64,000 nucleotides of DNA from Halopiger djelfimassiliensis. Lineage in GTDB: Archaea > Halobacteriota > Halobacteria > Halobacteriales > Natrialbaceae. Positions 44,981-54,630 of this stretch are shown piece by piece. Every line of letters begins with the position of its first letter. Within the stretch, counting starts at the first letter, position 1. Position numbers and translations under genes: made by a program. The notes beneath the pieces are model-generated. The model was not told where the DNA came from. It saw nothing but the letters and a program-made list of their open reading frames with translations, and did no database searches. The stretch is taken from NCBI RefSeq assembly GCF_000455365.1, contig NZ_HG315684.1, positions 259,789 to 323,788 of the forward strand. The letters are read 5' to 3'.

Positions 44981-45730
44981 ATGAGCATTCGCCTCGACGA
45001 AGTGAACAAACGCATCATCCACGCGTTGATGGGGGACGCCAGAAACACGTCCGCGCCGATGATCGCCGACGAAGTCGGCGTCTCCCCCGCGACGATCCGG
45101 AACCGTATCGCCCAACTCGAGGAGGCCGGCGTCATCAGGGGGTATCACGCCAACGTCGATTTCGACGCCGCCGACGGACTGCTCTCGACACTTTACGTGG
45201 CGACGGCCCCCCTCGACGACCAGCCGCGACTCGCACAACAGGCACGGACGATCCCCGGGGTCGTCAACGTTCGCTCGTTTGCGACCGGACGGGAGAACCT
45301 CCACGTTCTCGCGGTCGGCCGCGATATCGACGCGCTCACCGATATCTCACGGGAACTCACGTCGCTCGGACTCGAGATCGACGACGAAAAACTCGTCCGA
45401 ACGGACCGGTTCCAGCCGTACCAGCCGTTCGGTCCCGACGAGACTCCCCAGCAGTTCTCGGATTACATCAGCCTCGCCGGCGGGAACGAGGTCGTCGAGA
45501 TCACCGTCGCCGAGGACGCGCCGATCGTCGGAATGACGCTCGAACGCGCCGGACGCGAAGGCGTTCTCGAGGACGGGATGCTCGTCGTCTCGATCGAACG
45601 GGACGACTCCGTGCTGACGCCGACCGGAGCGAGCGCGATCCAGGCCGGCGATCTGCTGACGGTGCTCTCTCGGGGCGGCATCACCGATTCGATGCTCGAG
45701 GCGTTCGAAGGCGGAAACCGCGAGTCGTAG
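44981..45730 (+). CDS. Lrp/AsnC-type regulator fused to a TrkA C-terminal domain
   Basis: 249 residues. The N-terminal HTH (VNKRIIHALMGDARNTSAPMIADEVGVSPATIRNRIAQLEEAG) is AsnC/Lrp-like, followed by an effector-like alpha/beta part to about residue 150, and a C-terminal RCK_C domain (about 170-245, VEITVAEDAPIVGMTLERAG). DNA-binding is expected. Because the RCK_C half matches that of TrkA next door, I infer that it senses potassium-related or nucleotide signals and regulates the surrounding transport genes. The ATG at 44981 gives the HTH start. Confidence 0.88.
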   Translation: MSIRLDEVNKRIIHALMGDARNTSAPMIADEVGVSPATIRNRIAQLEEAGVIRGYHANVDFDAADGLLSTLYVATAPLDDQPRLAQQARTIPGVVNVRSFATGRENLHVLAVGRDIDALTDISRELTSLGLEIDDEKLVRTDRFQPYQPFGPDETPQQFSDYISLAGGNEVVEITVAEDAPIVGMTLERAGREGVLEDGMLVVSIERDDSVLTPTGASAIQAGDLLTVLSRGGITDSMLEAFEGGNRES

Positions 45731-45739
45731 CCGCGCTCG

Positions 45740-48058
45740 TTACTCGTCCGACCGATCGCCGAACAGCCGCTCCCGGAGCGATCGCGAGGTCGGCCGCTCG
45801 GCCAGCAACACGGCACACTCGACCTCGTTGACGACGTCGTAGGCGAGCGACCCCCGAAGCAGCCGCGAGAGGAGGCCGCGTTCGGTCGCCCCGATGATGA
45901 CGAGCGAGTGATCGCGAGCCGCCGTTGCGATCGCCTCCTCGACGTCGCCGGACGTATCGACCCTGATTGTGGCGTCCTCGAGACCGTGATCGGCCGCCCA
46001 CTCGCTCAGGAACGCCTGTCCGTCGGCCCGGGACCCCTCGTCGACGGCGTGCAAGAGCGTGATCTCGGCACCGGACTGGTCGCGAAGGTAGCGGGCAACT
46101 TCGGCGCTGAGTTCCGAATCCGGGCCGCCGGCGGTCGGAACGAGCACGCGGTCGGTCTCGAGACCGCGATCGTTGAGCACGAGGAAATCACACGGGAGAT
46201 CGTGCGTGAGTTCGTCGAGGGGGCGTTCCGCACGCCCGGCCGACCAGGGACGGTCCGGCCCCCATCCCATCACGACCGTGTCGGCCTGCTCCCGTCGGGC
46301 AACGTCGAACACTTCCTCGAACGAGCGGTGTGAGACGACCGTCCGAACGTCGACGGGGACCTCGAGCGTTTCCGTGCTCTCGCGGACCCGGTCCATCAGT
46401 GCCTGTGATTCCTCGTCGATCCGCTGGACGTGTTCTGACCCTTCGGCAAGCGGCGTCTGGTCGGGGACTTCGACGATGTGGACGGCCTGCACGACCCCGT
46501 CGTTGGCCTTCGCGAGAACGCTCGCCAGCTCGAGCAGATCGGACTCGGTCTGGGGGTTCGAGACCGGAACGACGACGGTGTACTCGTTCCCGCCGGACGG
46601 CTTGGCGACGGTGGCGGCGGTGACGGCCGCGTCCGGCATCTCCTCGGGCCGCGAGAGGATGTAGTTGCTGAGTACGCCCTCGCGATCGGTCTGATGGCGT
46701 GCGTAGACGCCGTACCATGTCACGGCCAGGACGACGAACAACAGCCCCAGCATGATCTCGATCTCTTTCATGAAGCCGATCAGGCCGAGCGAGAGGACCA
46801 GGCCGAGAATCGGAGTAATGGGGTACAGCGGAACCGTAAAGTCGGGGTCGTACTCCGGTACGTCGGCCTCACGAAACACGATGAGGGCCGCGTTGATGAG
46901 CGCGTAGACGATGAGATGGAGGACGCTCGCCGCCTTCGCCAACACCTCCAGTTGGCCCCCGAGGACGGCGATGAACACCACGATCATCCCGCCGGTGACG
47001 GCGATCGACCGGTACGGCGTGGCAAACCGGGGATGAATCTCGTTGAGCCAGTTGCTGACGATCTTGTCCCGGCCCATCGCGAAGTTGATCCGCGCGGAGG
47101 CGAGGATCGACGCGTTCGCGCTCGAGGCCGTCGCCAGCAGCGCGGCCAGCGTGATCGACGTGATACCGACCACACCGAGGTTGCCGGCGAAGATGATTTC
47201 GGCAACGTCCGACATCGGCGTCTTCTCGCTGATCGCATCGTAGGGGATGATCCCGACCATGAGCCCGACGAGAATCGCGTAGATACACATCACGATGGCG
47301 ACGCTCCCGATGATGGCGATCGGGAGGTTTCGGCCGGGGTTTTTGAGTTCTTCGCCGATCGTTGCGATCTTCGCGTAGCCGAGATAGGAGACGAACACGA
47401 GCGCCGCACCGGGCAGTACCTCGCCGTAGCCGAGCGGCGCGACGCTGCCGTCGACGAGGACCGTTCCCCAGTCGAACGAGAAGTAGCCGACGACCGCAAA
47501 GACCGTCAGAATACCGAGCAGCAACGTAACGATGGCCGTCTGGACGCCGCCGGTCTCCTTTGCGCCGATGTAGTTGACGCCGACGAACACGACGCCGGCG
47601 ATCAGCGCACCGACCTGGATGTCCGAAAGCACGAGCGGTCCGAGAACGATCGTCGGGAGGAGTTCGACCGCACCGACGCCGGGAACCGTGACTACGACGC
47701 CCTCGAAGAGGTCCGTGAGGTAGCCGCCGAACCCGATACAGTAAAACGCGCTCGCGAAGGCGAGTCCCATCCAGTCGCCCATTCCGGATATCGACCCGAA
47801 CAGCGGGCCGAGCGCCCGATTGATGTAATAGTAGCCACCACCGGCTTTGGGCATTGCCGTTCCGAGTTCGCTCACCGAGAGCGCGTTTATCATGGCGACC
47901 GAACCGCCGATGAGAAACGAGAGCACGACGATCGGCCCTGCTTCCTGAGCGGCAGCCCCCGGCAGGACGAAAATCCCCGCGCCGATCATCGTCCCGATAC
48001 CGACCGCAAGCGCCGAGAACAAGCCGAGATCCTTGGCGAGCTCCTCGTCGTCAGCCAT
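45740..48058 (-). CDS. APC-family amino-acid permease fused to UspA domains
   Basis: About 772 residues. The N-terminal half has twelve membrane segments of the APC superfamily (LGLFSALAVGIGTMIGAGIFVLPG is the conserved start, SANASILASARINFAMGRD is another family block). The C-terminal 300 residues hold two universal-stress-protein-like domains; one ends VVIGATERGLLSRLLRGSLAYDVV. Such permease-Usp fusions are common in haloarchaea, with the Usp part probably binding ATP or AMP to regulate transport. I used the ATG at 48058, preceded by GAGGTG; GTG or ATG at 48067/48064 are in-frame alternatives. Confidence 0.9.
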   Translation of the reverse strand: MADDEELAKDLGLFSALAVGIGTMIGAGIFVLPGAAAQEAGPIVVLSFLIGGSVAMINALSVSELGTAMPKAGGGYYYINRALGPLFGSISGMGDWMGLAFASAFYCIGFGGYLTDLFEGVVVTVPGVGAVELLPTIVLGPLVLSDIQVGALIAGVVFVGVNYIGAKETGGVQTAIVTLLLGILTVFAVVGYFSFDWGTVLVDGSVAPLGYGEVLPGAALVFVSYLGYAKIATIGEELKNPGRNLPIAIIGSVAIVMCIYAILVGLMVGIIPYDAISEKTPMSDVAEIIFAGNLGVVGITSITLAALLATASSANASILASARINFAMGRDKIVSNWLNEIHPRFATPYRSIAVTGGMIVVFIAVLGGQLEVLAKAASVLHLIVYALINAALIVFREADVPEYDPDFTVPLYPITPILGLVLSLGLIGFMKEIEIMLGLLFVVLAVTWYGVYARHQTDREGVLSNYILSRPEEMPDAAVTAATVAKPSGGNEYTVVVPVSNPQTESDLLELASVLAKANDGVVQAVHIVEVPDQTPLAEGSEHVQRIDEESQALMDRVRESTETLEVPVDVRTVVSHRSFEEVFDVARREQADTVVMGWGPDRPWSAGRAERPLDELTHDLPCDFLVLNDRGLETDRVLVPTAGGPDSELSAEVARYLRDQSGAEITLLHAVDEGSRADGQAFLSEWAADHGLEDATIRVDTSGDVEEAIATAARDHSLVIIGATERGLLSRLLRGSLAYDVVNEVECAVLLAERPTSRSLRERLFGDRSDE

Positions 48059-48343
48059 TGCCATCACCTCTTGGCAGGTCAGCCGTCGAAACCCGCGACA
48101 GGTTTGCTCCCATAGTTGTATTCACTATCATTTGAGGATCATCCGTTGCCGATGTTGAACCCGGAGGCGACCGATACGCGTCTTCGTCGCGAGAGTCGGG
48201 ACTGAGCGAGTGTATTCCGAACCATAGTAAATCGAAGCGTCACTCGCCTCTTAATTGGTTCGTTTGCCGTCGAACAAAACGGACCGCGACGAGCGGACCG
48301 GTTGTCTACTGCCGTCGGGGTCGATACGTCGCCGCTCGAGGGG

Positions 48344-48565
48344 TTATCGCGTTCGGTTCGAATGCTCCACCGAGTGCTTGAGAATTTGGGTTACTGCCCA
48401 CATGGCCCACAGAAACACCACGATCACGAACGCGGCCATCTCGACTCGAACGAACGAGCCGTGCCAAAGCGCCAGAGCGAGCGCAACGACGGATATCGCG
48501 GCGACGGAGACGGAAAACACGTCGAAAAACGACTTCGGATGTCGAACGCTTGGCAGGCGAGGCAT
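48344..48565 (-). CDS. Small two-helix membrane protein
   Basis: 73 residues with two hydrophobic helices (about 12-33 and 42-62) and a charged C-terminus. No motif is recognisable. It sits between the APC-Usp gene and the second trkH and may belong to the transport block. Composition and helix pattern support a real gene, but the identity is unknown. Confidence 0.5.
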   Translation of the reverse strand: MPRLPSVRHPKSFFDVFSVSVAAISVVALALALWHGSFVRVEMAAFVIVVFLWAMWAVTQILKHSVEHSNRTR

Positions 48566-49001
48566 GCTTCTCGAAGCTACGGTTCAGAGCCATATAGGTC
48601 ATCTGGCGGCGGCACGAACCGACGGGTCAGGAACGCGTCCCGGAAAACGGTGGAAACACGTCTCACTCGAGCGCCGGCGGCTGTACGAACCGAGCGGTTT
48701 TCAGTACAACTATGTAGTGACGTCAGTTCTGGTCGACCATGTCTCTGACCCAGCCACGGTCAGGCGTCGCCGGCCCCGGTCAGGTGGACCGGTCGGCGAA
48801 CGCCTTCTCGATCGGGCAGCGCCGCTTCGATCCGGCCGTCAGTTCGGAGCCATCCGGCCGGCTGGCGGTCGGTTCCGCCGCGCGTGTCGCCGATCGACGA
48901 TCGCGTAGCCGCGTCAGACGAGGTCGTGATGCCGACTCGAAGGCACGGGTGCCTCGAAAGCACGGAGTCACGTCCCGCTGGTTCCGCCCCACCGTGAAAC
49001 C
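48566..49001. other. Intergenic region upstream of second trkH
   Basis: No gene is convincing on either strand; the frames here are Arg-rich and look like shadows. A possible promoter element (ACTATGTAGTG) is near 48710, well upstream of the trkH start, so a long untranslated leader is possible. Confidence 0.35.
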
Positions 49002-50540
49002 ATGACGATCCGGGTCGACTGGCGGGCCAGTCTCGCGCTGACCGGCACCGTTTTGAAGTACCTCGCGTTGACCCTGCTCGTTCCGGTTGGCGTCGCGCTC
49101 ATCTACCGGGAGGATATCCTCGTGTTCGTCGCGACGCTTGCGCTGACGGTCGCGCTGGGCTATCTCCTCGAGCGACTCGATCCCGACCCGGACCTGCAAC
49201 CGCGCGAGGCGATGCTGCTGGTCGCGCTCTCGTGGCTCGCGGTCGCGGTCGTCGGGGCGATCCCGTACGTTCTCGCGGGGTACGGAACCGAATCGACGCT
49301 CGCACAGCCCGAGAACGCGCTCTTCGAGTCGATGTCCGGGTTCACGACGACGGGGGCGACCGTCATGGGCGAAATCTCGCTCGATCGCCACTCCCACGCC
49401 CTCCTGATGTGGCGACAGCTCACACAGTGGCTCGGCGGCATGGGGATCATCGTTCTGATGATCGCGATCCTGCCGGAACTGGCCGTCAACGGCGCGCAAC
49501 TGATCCGGGCCGAAGCCCCGGGGCCGGAACTCCAGAAGCTCACACCGAAGATCGCCGAGACGGCCCGCATCCTCTGGCTCGTCTACTTCGGGTTCACGGT
49601 GGTGTACATCGGGCTACTCTACGCGCTTCACCTCGCGGGGCTGGCTGACAACATGACCTTCTACAACGCGGTCGCCCACGGCTTTACGACCCTGCCGACC
49701 GGCGGGTTCTCGCCCGAGGCCGACAGCATCGCGGCGTTCTCCGCGGCCGTCCAGTGGGTCGTCATCCCGTTTATGGTCATCGCGGGGACCAACTTCGCGC
49801 TGTTCTGGTACGTGCTCCGGGGGGAACCGCGACGGTTCTTCGAGAACACGGAACTGCGGGCCTACGCCGGCTCGATGGCCGTACTGGCCGCGCTTGTCGG
49901 GGCACTCCTCTACCGGGGAGCCGCCCCGCCGCTCGGTGATCTGGGCGGGACGACCGCCGCCCTCGGGGAGCCGTCGATCCGACACGGCCTCTTCCAGATC
50001 GTTTCGCTGTTGAACTCCACCGGATACGCGACGAGCGACTTCGCCGAGTGGAGTCCGACCGCGCAACTCGTGCTCCTGTTTGCCATGTTCATCGGCGGCA
50101 GCGCCGGCTCGACCGGCGGCGGGATCAAGGTTATCCGCTGGCTGGTCGTCCTGAAGTTCGCCCGACGGGAACTGTTCACCGCCGCCCACCCGGAAGCCGT
50201 GAAACCGATCCGGCTCGGCGGGGCCGTCATCGACGAAGACGCGATCCGCGCCGTGCTCGGCTTTTCACTTCTGTACCTGCTGATATTCGGCGTTTCGACG
50301 GTCGTGATCGTGATCGATTCGGCTCGAGTCGGCCTCGCGCTATCCCCGATCGAGGCGATCAGCGCGAGCATCGCGACGCTCGGAAACATCGGCCCGGGGT
50401 TCGGCAAGCTCGGGCCGTTCGGCAGCTACCTCGCGTTCCCGTGGACCTCGAAACTCCTGATGGTCTTTCTGATGTGGATCGGCCGGCTCGAGGTCATTCC
50501 GGCGCTCGTCCTGTTTACGGGTGCGTTCTGGAAGCGGTAA
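49002..50540 (+). CDS. trkH: Second TrkH-type potassium transporter
   Basis: 512 residues of the same family as the 42.4-kb gene: pore loops ESMSGFTTTGATVMG, GFTTLPTGGFSPE, LNSTGYATSDF and SIATLGNIGPGFG. The LVVLKFARRELFTAAHP loop follows the third repeat, as usual. It lies on the plus strand without its own trkA next to it, so it may share the TrkA encoded at 43.9 kb or be gated by other RCK proteins (inference). This gene and the first trkH are distinct in sequence. Confidence 0.92.
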   Translation: MTIRVDWRASLALTGTVLKYLALTLLVPVGVALIYREDILVFVATLALTVALGYLLERLDPDPDLQPREAMLLVALSWLAVAVVGAIPYVLAGYGTESTLAQPENALFESMSGFTTTGATVMGEISLDRHSHALLMWRQLTQWLGGMGIIVLMIAILPELAVNGAQLIRAEAPGPELQKLTPKIAETARILWLVYFGFTVVYIGLLYALHLAGLADNMTFYNAVAHGFTTLPTGGFSPEADSIAAFSAAVQWVVIPFMVIAGTNFALFWYVLRGEPRRFFENTELRAYAGSMAVLAALVGALLYRGAAPPLGDLGGTTAALGEPSIRHGLFQIVSLLNSTGYATSDFAEWSPTAQLVLLFAMFIGGSAGSTGGGIKVIRWLVVLKFARRELFTAAHPEAVKPIRLGGAVIDEDAIRAVLGFSLLYLLIFGVSTVVIVIDSARVGLALSPIEAISASIATLGNIGPGFGKLGPFGSYLAFPWTSKLLMVFLMWIGRLEVIPALVLFTGAFWKR

Positions 50541-50607
50541 CGCCGGACCGTGGCCCGTCGGGTTCGGTTCGGGAACGCATATACGAGCCCGGTCGCTATA
50601 CCGACGT

Positions 50608-51477
50608 ATGACCGAGCAACACGCCGCGACGGAGGGGTGGTTCGCGGACGTCGATCCCGACGACCCCGAGTCGGCCCTCGAGCCGATCCGCGACGGCACG
50701 GCCGCAGCGCCGCGTGACTGGCCCGCACTCGCCGTCGAGGCGGGGGTTGCCGACGACGAGGACGCCTACTACGAGCTGTTACACGAGGCGACGATGGCGG
50801 CGACCCGCGCCGCGGTGACCGACCGCGAGACCGCGGACGACCGCCAGCTCGTCCACGCGGTCCGGGCGATGGACGACTGTGAGCGGACGGCAAACGAACT
50901 CGCCGAGCGGCTGGCGGAGTGGGGCGGGACCGTCGATCCCGACGCGGGAACGGGCATCGAGTACGCCCGGGACCTGATCGACAGGGACCGCCCGCCCGCG
51001 GGCGGCGAGGAGGCGATCGGCTCGCTTGCCGAACGCGTCGTCGACCTCGAGACCGAAGCCGAGGAGCTGCGCGCGTTCGTCAAACGGCAAACGCCGACCA
51101 TCGCGCCGAACCTCGCCGCGCTGGCCGGCCCGGTGCTTGCGGCGCGGCTGATCTCGCTGGCCGGCGGACTCGAGACGCTGGCGAAAAAGCCAAGCGGCAC
51201 GATACAGGTCCTCGGCGCGGAGGACGCGCTGTTTGCCCACCTCCGCGGACACGCCTCGTCGCCCAAACACGGGATCATCTACACGCACGATGCGGTTCGG
51301 GGAACCAGACCCGAGGATCGCGGGTCGGCGGCGCGAGCGCTCGCGGGGAAACTGGCGATCGCCGCCCGCGTCGATCACTACTCCGGCGAGCGAAAGCCCG
51401 ACCTCGAGGCGGAACTGGCCGAGCGGATCGAGACGATTCAGGCGCGTGCCGACGACGGGGGTCGCGACGATGAGTGA
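50608..51477 (+). CDS. Nop5/Nop56-58-family box C/D RNP protein
   Basis: 289 residues. The NOP domain is clear: APNLAALAGPVLAARLISLAGG, then IQVLGAEDALFAHLRGHASSPKHGIIYTHDAV, and the coiled-coil-like middle precedes it. This core scaffold binds box C/D guide RNA with L7Ae and recruits fibrillarin. I used the ATG at 50608 (MTEQHAATEGW), since the longer frame is unlike the family. Its last 8 nt overlap the fibrillarin start. The guide in the tRNA-Trp intron at 0.7 kb would be a client. Confidence 0.93.
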   Translation: MTEQHAATEGWFADVDPDDPESALEPIRDGTAAAPRDWPALAVEAGVADDEDAYYELLHEATMAATRAAVTDRETADDRQLVHAVRAMDDCERTANELAERLAEWGGTVDPDAGTGIEYARDLIDRDRPPAGGEEAIGSLAERVVDLETEAEELRAFVKRQTPTIAPNLAALAGPVLAARLISLAGGLETLAKKPSGTIQVLGAEDALFAHLRGHASSPKHGIIYTHDAVRGTRPEDRGSAARALAGKLAIAARVDHYSGERKPDLEAELAERIETIQARADDGGRDDE

Positions 51478-52126
51478 CGCGGATTCGGCGTCGACCGCCG
51501 GCCTTCCTGCGGGCGTCGAGCGCCACGCGTTCGACGGGCCGAGTCGACTCGCGACCCGGGGCGAGCCGGTGTACGGCGAACCCACGGACGGCGAGTGGCG
51601 CGCGTGGAATCCGAACCGTTCCAAACTGGGCGCGATGCTCGAACACGGGATGGACACGGGACTGTCGGGCGGCGAAACGGTCCTCTATCTCGGCGCTGCA
51701 AGCGGCACGACGGTGAGCCACGTCGCCGATTTCGCCGGGCCGACCTACGCCGTCGAGTTCGCCGCGCGGCCGGCCCGGGACCTCCTCGAGACCGCCGAGT
51801 CGCGCCCGCGACTGTTCCCGCTGCTGAAGGACGCCCGCAAGCCCGACACCTACGCCCACGTCGTCGAATCGGACGTCGACGCGATCGTTCAGGACGTCGC
51901 TACGCGCGGACAGGCCCGCGTCGCCCTCGAGAACGCGCGGTTTCTCGGGGACGACGGGCGACTGCTGCTTGCCGTCAAGGCCAGAAGCGAGGACGTGACC
52001 CGCGATCCCGACGCGGTCTTTGCGGACGTTCGCGCGGAACTCGAGGCGAGCTATGAACTCCTCGAAACCCGACGGCTCGAACCGTACCACGCGGATCACC
52101 TCGGCGTCGTCGCGCGGCCCCGGTGA
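51470..52126 (+). CDS. flpA: Fibrillarin-like rRNA/tRNA 2'-O-methyltransferase
   Basis: 218 residues with a SAM-binding fold: motif I ETVLYLGAASGTTVSHVADFAG, motif II YAVEFAARPARDLLETA and the LLAVKARSEDVTRDP segment. It is the catalytic subunit of box C/D RNPs. The ATG at 51470 overlaps the nop5 stop by 8 nt, a translational coupling seen across archaea. Length fits archaeal FlpA. Confidence 0.94.
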   Translation: MSDADSASTAGLPAGVERHAFDGPSRLATRGEPVYGEPTDGEWRAWNPNRSKLGAMLEHGMDTGLSGGETVLYLGAASGTTVSHVADFAGPTYAVEFAARPARDLLETAESRPRLFPLLKDARKPDTYAHVVESDVDAIVQDVATRGQARVALENARFLGDDGRLLLAVKARSEDVTRDPDAVFADVRAELEASYELLETRRLEPYHADHLGVVARPR

Positions 52127-52185
52127 CAGGTGGCCGTGCGGGTATGAAGAAACCTATATGTTCCCGTCCGTGAACCTACGATAAA

Positions 52186-53397
52186 ATGAATCGCGACCGA
52201 ACGCGCCGGGATCTCCTTCGGGGGACGACGGCGGCCTGTGTGGTCGGGCTGGCGGGCTGTCTCTCGGGTCCCGAAGAGCGAAGTCCCGGCGGGGAAACCC
52301 CGACGGTCGAACCGATCGCGACCGACGACAGCGTGGACTGGCCGATGTTCCAGTTCGATGCGGCCAACACCGGTCGCGCCCCGGGGACGGGACCGACGGA
52401 AGACGTCGCTGAACGCTGGTCGTTCGATACCGACGGCTCCGTGTACAGCAGCCCGGCGGTGGTCGATGGCACCGTCTACGTCGGCAGCAACGACGGCACC
52501 GTCTACGCGATTGCGGCCGACGACGGCGACGAACGTTGGTCGCTCGACACCGGCGACGCCGTCTCGAGCAGCCCCGCAGTGGTCGACGGAACCGTCTACG
52601 TCGGCAGCCAGGACGGCACCGTCTACGCGATTGCGGCCGACAGCGGCGACGAGGAGTGGACCTTCGAAACCGACGACAAGGTCGCCGGCAGTCCGACCGT
52701 CGCCGACGGCGTCGTCTACGTCGGCAGCAACGACAACTCCCTCTATGCGATCGCGGCCGACGACGGCGACAAGGAGTGGGCCTTCGAAACCGGGGAAGCG
52801 GTACAGCGTGCACCAGCGGTCGCGGACGGAACCGTCTACGTCGGGAGCGCCGATCAGACGCTCTATGCGGTGGATATCGAGTCCGAGGAGGAGCGGTGGT
52901 CCGTCAGCACGCACGCCCGCATCCAGAGCAGACCAACGGTAGCCGACGGCGTCGTCTACGTCGGCAGCAACGACAACAACGTCTACGCGATCGACGACGA
53001 GTCGGGATCGATCCGGTGGCGCTTCGAGACCGAAAACTCGGTGACCAGCAGTCCGGCCGTCGTCGAGAACGCCGTCTACGCCGGGAGCTTCGACGGGAAC
53101 GTGTACGCGCTTTCACCCTCGGCCGCCGAAACCGACGGTGACGACACTCCGGGTCCGGAAACGTACTACTGGAACGGCGGCGGCTTTCGCGCCGTTCGGA
53201 GCAGTCCGGTCGTCGTCGGCGACAGCCTCTACGTCGGGAACGAGGACGGCTCCATCTATGCCCTCTCGGCCGAGACCGGCGAGACGCGCTGGCGGTTCCG
53301 CACCGACGGCTGGGTCGCCAGCACGCCGGCGGTCGTCGACGGCGTCGTCTACGTCGGGAGCGGCGACAACAGCGTCTACGCCCTCGAGGAAGCGTAG
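52186..53397 (+). CDS. Tat-type lipoprotein with PQQ-like beta-propeller
   Basis: 403 residues. A twin-arginine-type signal (NRDRTRRDLLRGTTAA) leads to the lipobox VGLAGC, so export and lipid anchoring are expected. Residues 60-400 form seven or eight repeats of about 40 residues, each with the pattern SSPAVVDGTVYVGSNDGTVYA and DDGDERW, the PQQ-dehydrogenase/BamB-type propeller blade. PQQ-binding residues are not evident. It probably serves as an extracellular binding or scaffolding protein. Confidence 0.88.
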   Translation: MNRDRTRRDLLRGTTAACVVGLAGCLSGPEERSPGGETPTVEPIATDDSVDWPMFQFDAANTGRAPGTGPTEDVAERWSFDTDGSVYSSPAVVDGTVYVGSNDGTVYAIAADDGDERWSLDTGDAVSSSPAVVDGTVYVGSQDGTVYAIAADSGDEEWTFETDDKVAGSPTVADGVVYVGSNDNSLYAIAADDGDKEWAFETGEAVQRAPAVADGTVYVGSADQTLYAVDIESEEERWSVSTHARIQSRPTVADGVVYVGSNDNNVYAIDDESGSIRWRFETENSVTSSPAVVENAVYAGSFDGNVYALSPSAAETDGDDTPGPETYYWNGGGFRAVRSSPVVVGDSLYVGNEDGSIYALSAETGETRWRFRTDGWVASTPAVVDGVVYVGSGDNSVYALEEA

Positions 53398-53480
53398 GTC
53401 ATCCAGCGGCTGCCTCGAGCGTGACGTGTGGATCGGCCCGTGGCGTCGACGTTGCGGCCGAACGCGCCGACTCCAAACCG

Positions 53481-53489
53481 TATTTACTA
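53481..53489 (+). promoter_or_regulatory. TATA-like box of gshA
   Basis: TATTTACTA is centred about 27 bp upstream of the gshA ATG (53512), the leaderless spacing, and it supports that start over an in-frame ATG at 53428. Confidence 0.5.
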
Positions 53490-53511
53490 TCGGGGCCGAA
53501 AGGCACCCACG

Positions 53512-54594
53512 ATGGAACGCGGGTCGCCGGAATCGTTTACGCGTATGGGCACGCTGGGGATCGAGGAGGAGTATTTCATCGTCGACGAGCGCGGCCGGCC
53601 CACGAGCGGTACCGACGAACTCGTCTACGAGCACGAGCCGCCCGCGATTCTCGAGGACCGACTCGATCACGAACTGTTCAAGTTCGTGATCGAGAGCCAG
53701 ACGCCGCTGATCGAGGACCCCGACGCCGCCCGCGAGAGGTTGCTCGAGATCCGTCGTGCGCTCGTCGAGCACGCCCGCGAGCACGGCTACCGGATCGCCG
53801 CGGCGGGTCTTCACCCGCTTGCCAAGTGGCGCGAACTCGAGCACGCCGAAAAGCCGAGATATCGGTCGCAACTCGACCGAATCCAGTATCCACAGCATCG
53901 CAACACCACCGCCGGCGTCCACGTCCACGTCGGCGTCGACGACCCCGACAAGGCCGTCTGGATCGCCAACGAACTGCGGTGGTACGTCCCGATCATGCTC
54001 GCGCTGTCGGCGAACTCGCCGTACTGGAACGGGTTCGACACCGGCCTCGAGTCCGCGCGCGCGAAAATTTTCGAGGCGCTTCCCAACACGGGGATGCCGA
54101 CGTACTTTCAGGATTACGAGGCGTTCGACCGGTTCGAACGCCGGATGCTCGAGACCGGATCGATCAACGACCGCGGGGAACTCTGGTACGACGTCCGCCC
54201 GCACACCGCCCACGGAACGGTGGAACTCAGAACGCCGGACGGACAGGCCGATCCCGACGTCGTCGTCGCCTTCGTCGAGTACGCCCACGCCCTCGTCGAA
54301 ACGCTGGCCGAGGAGTACGAGGACGGAGCCGACGGCTACCGCCACCGGCGGGAGCTGCTCGACGAAAACAAGTGGCGAGCGATCCGTCACGGTCACGACG
54401 CCGCACTCATCGATCGGGATCTCGAGGGGACGGTCGACCTCGGCGAACTCGTCGACCGCGAGTGCGAACGGCTGGGGATCGACGGGATCAAACGCGTCTA
54501 CGAACGCGAAAGCGGGGCGAGCAAACAGCGACGCCTGCTCGAGGACGAGGGTCCCGACGCCCTCTGTGAGTCGCTGTTTCTCGGCACCGAATGA
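53512..54594 (+). CDS. gshA: Glutamate-cysteine ligase (gamma-glutamylcysteine synthase)
   Basis: 360 residues of the GCS2-type ligase, with [13 protein letters not shown] (Mg2+/ATP site) near the start, [12 protein letters not shown] in the middle and [19 protein letters not shown] at the substrate end. It joins glutamate and cysteine by a gamma-linkage using ATP. Haloarchaea accumulate gamma-glutamylcysteine as their main thiol, and this is the enzyme for it; no glutathione synthetase gene is seen next to it. Confidence 0.93.
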   Translation: MERGSPESFTRMGTLGIEEEYFIVDERGRPTSGTDELVYEHEPPAILEDRLDHELFKFVIESQTPLIEDPDAARERLLEIRRALVEHAREHGYRIAAAGLHPLAKWRELEHAEKPRYRSQLDRIQYPQHRNTTAGVHVHVGVDDPDKAVWIANELRWYVPIMLALSANSPYWNGFDTGLESARAKIFEALPNTGMPTYFQDYEAFDRFERRMLETGSINDRGELWYDVRPHTAHGTVELRTPDGQADPDVVVAFVEYAHALVETLAEEYEDGADGYRHRRELLDENKWRAIRHGHDAALIDRDLEGTVDLGELVDRECERLGIDGIKRVYERESGASKQRRLLEDEGPDALCESLFLGTE

Positions 54595-54630
54595 GAACCG
54601 CGGGATCGAGTTTCGCGACGGCGAAACTCG

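Noticed and set aside
48739..49005. Plus-strand 88-codon frame before the second trkH
   Set aside because: Low-complexity, overlaps the trkH start in another frame.
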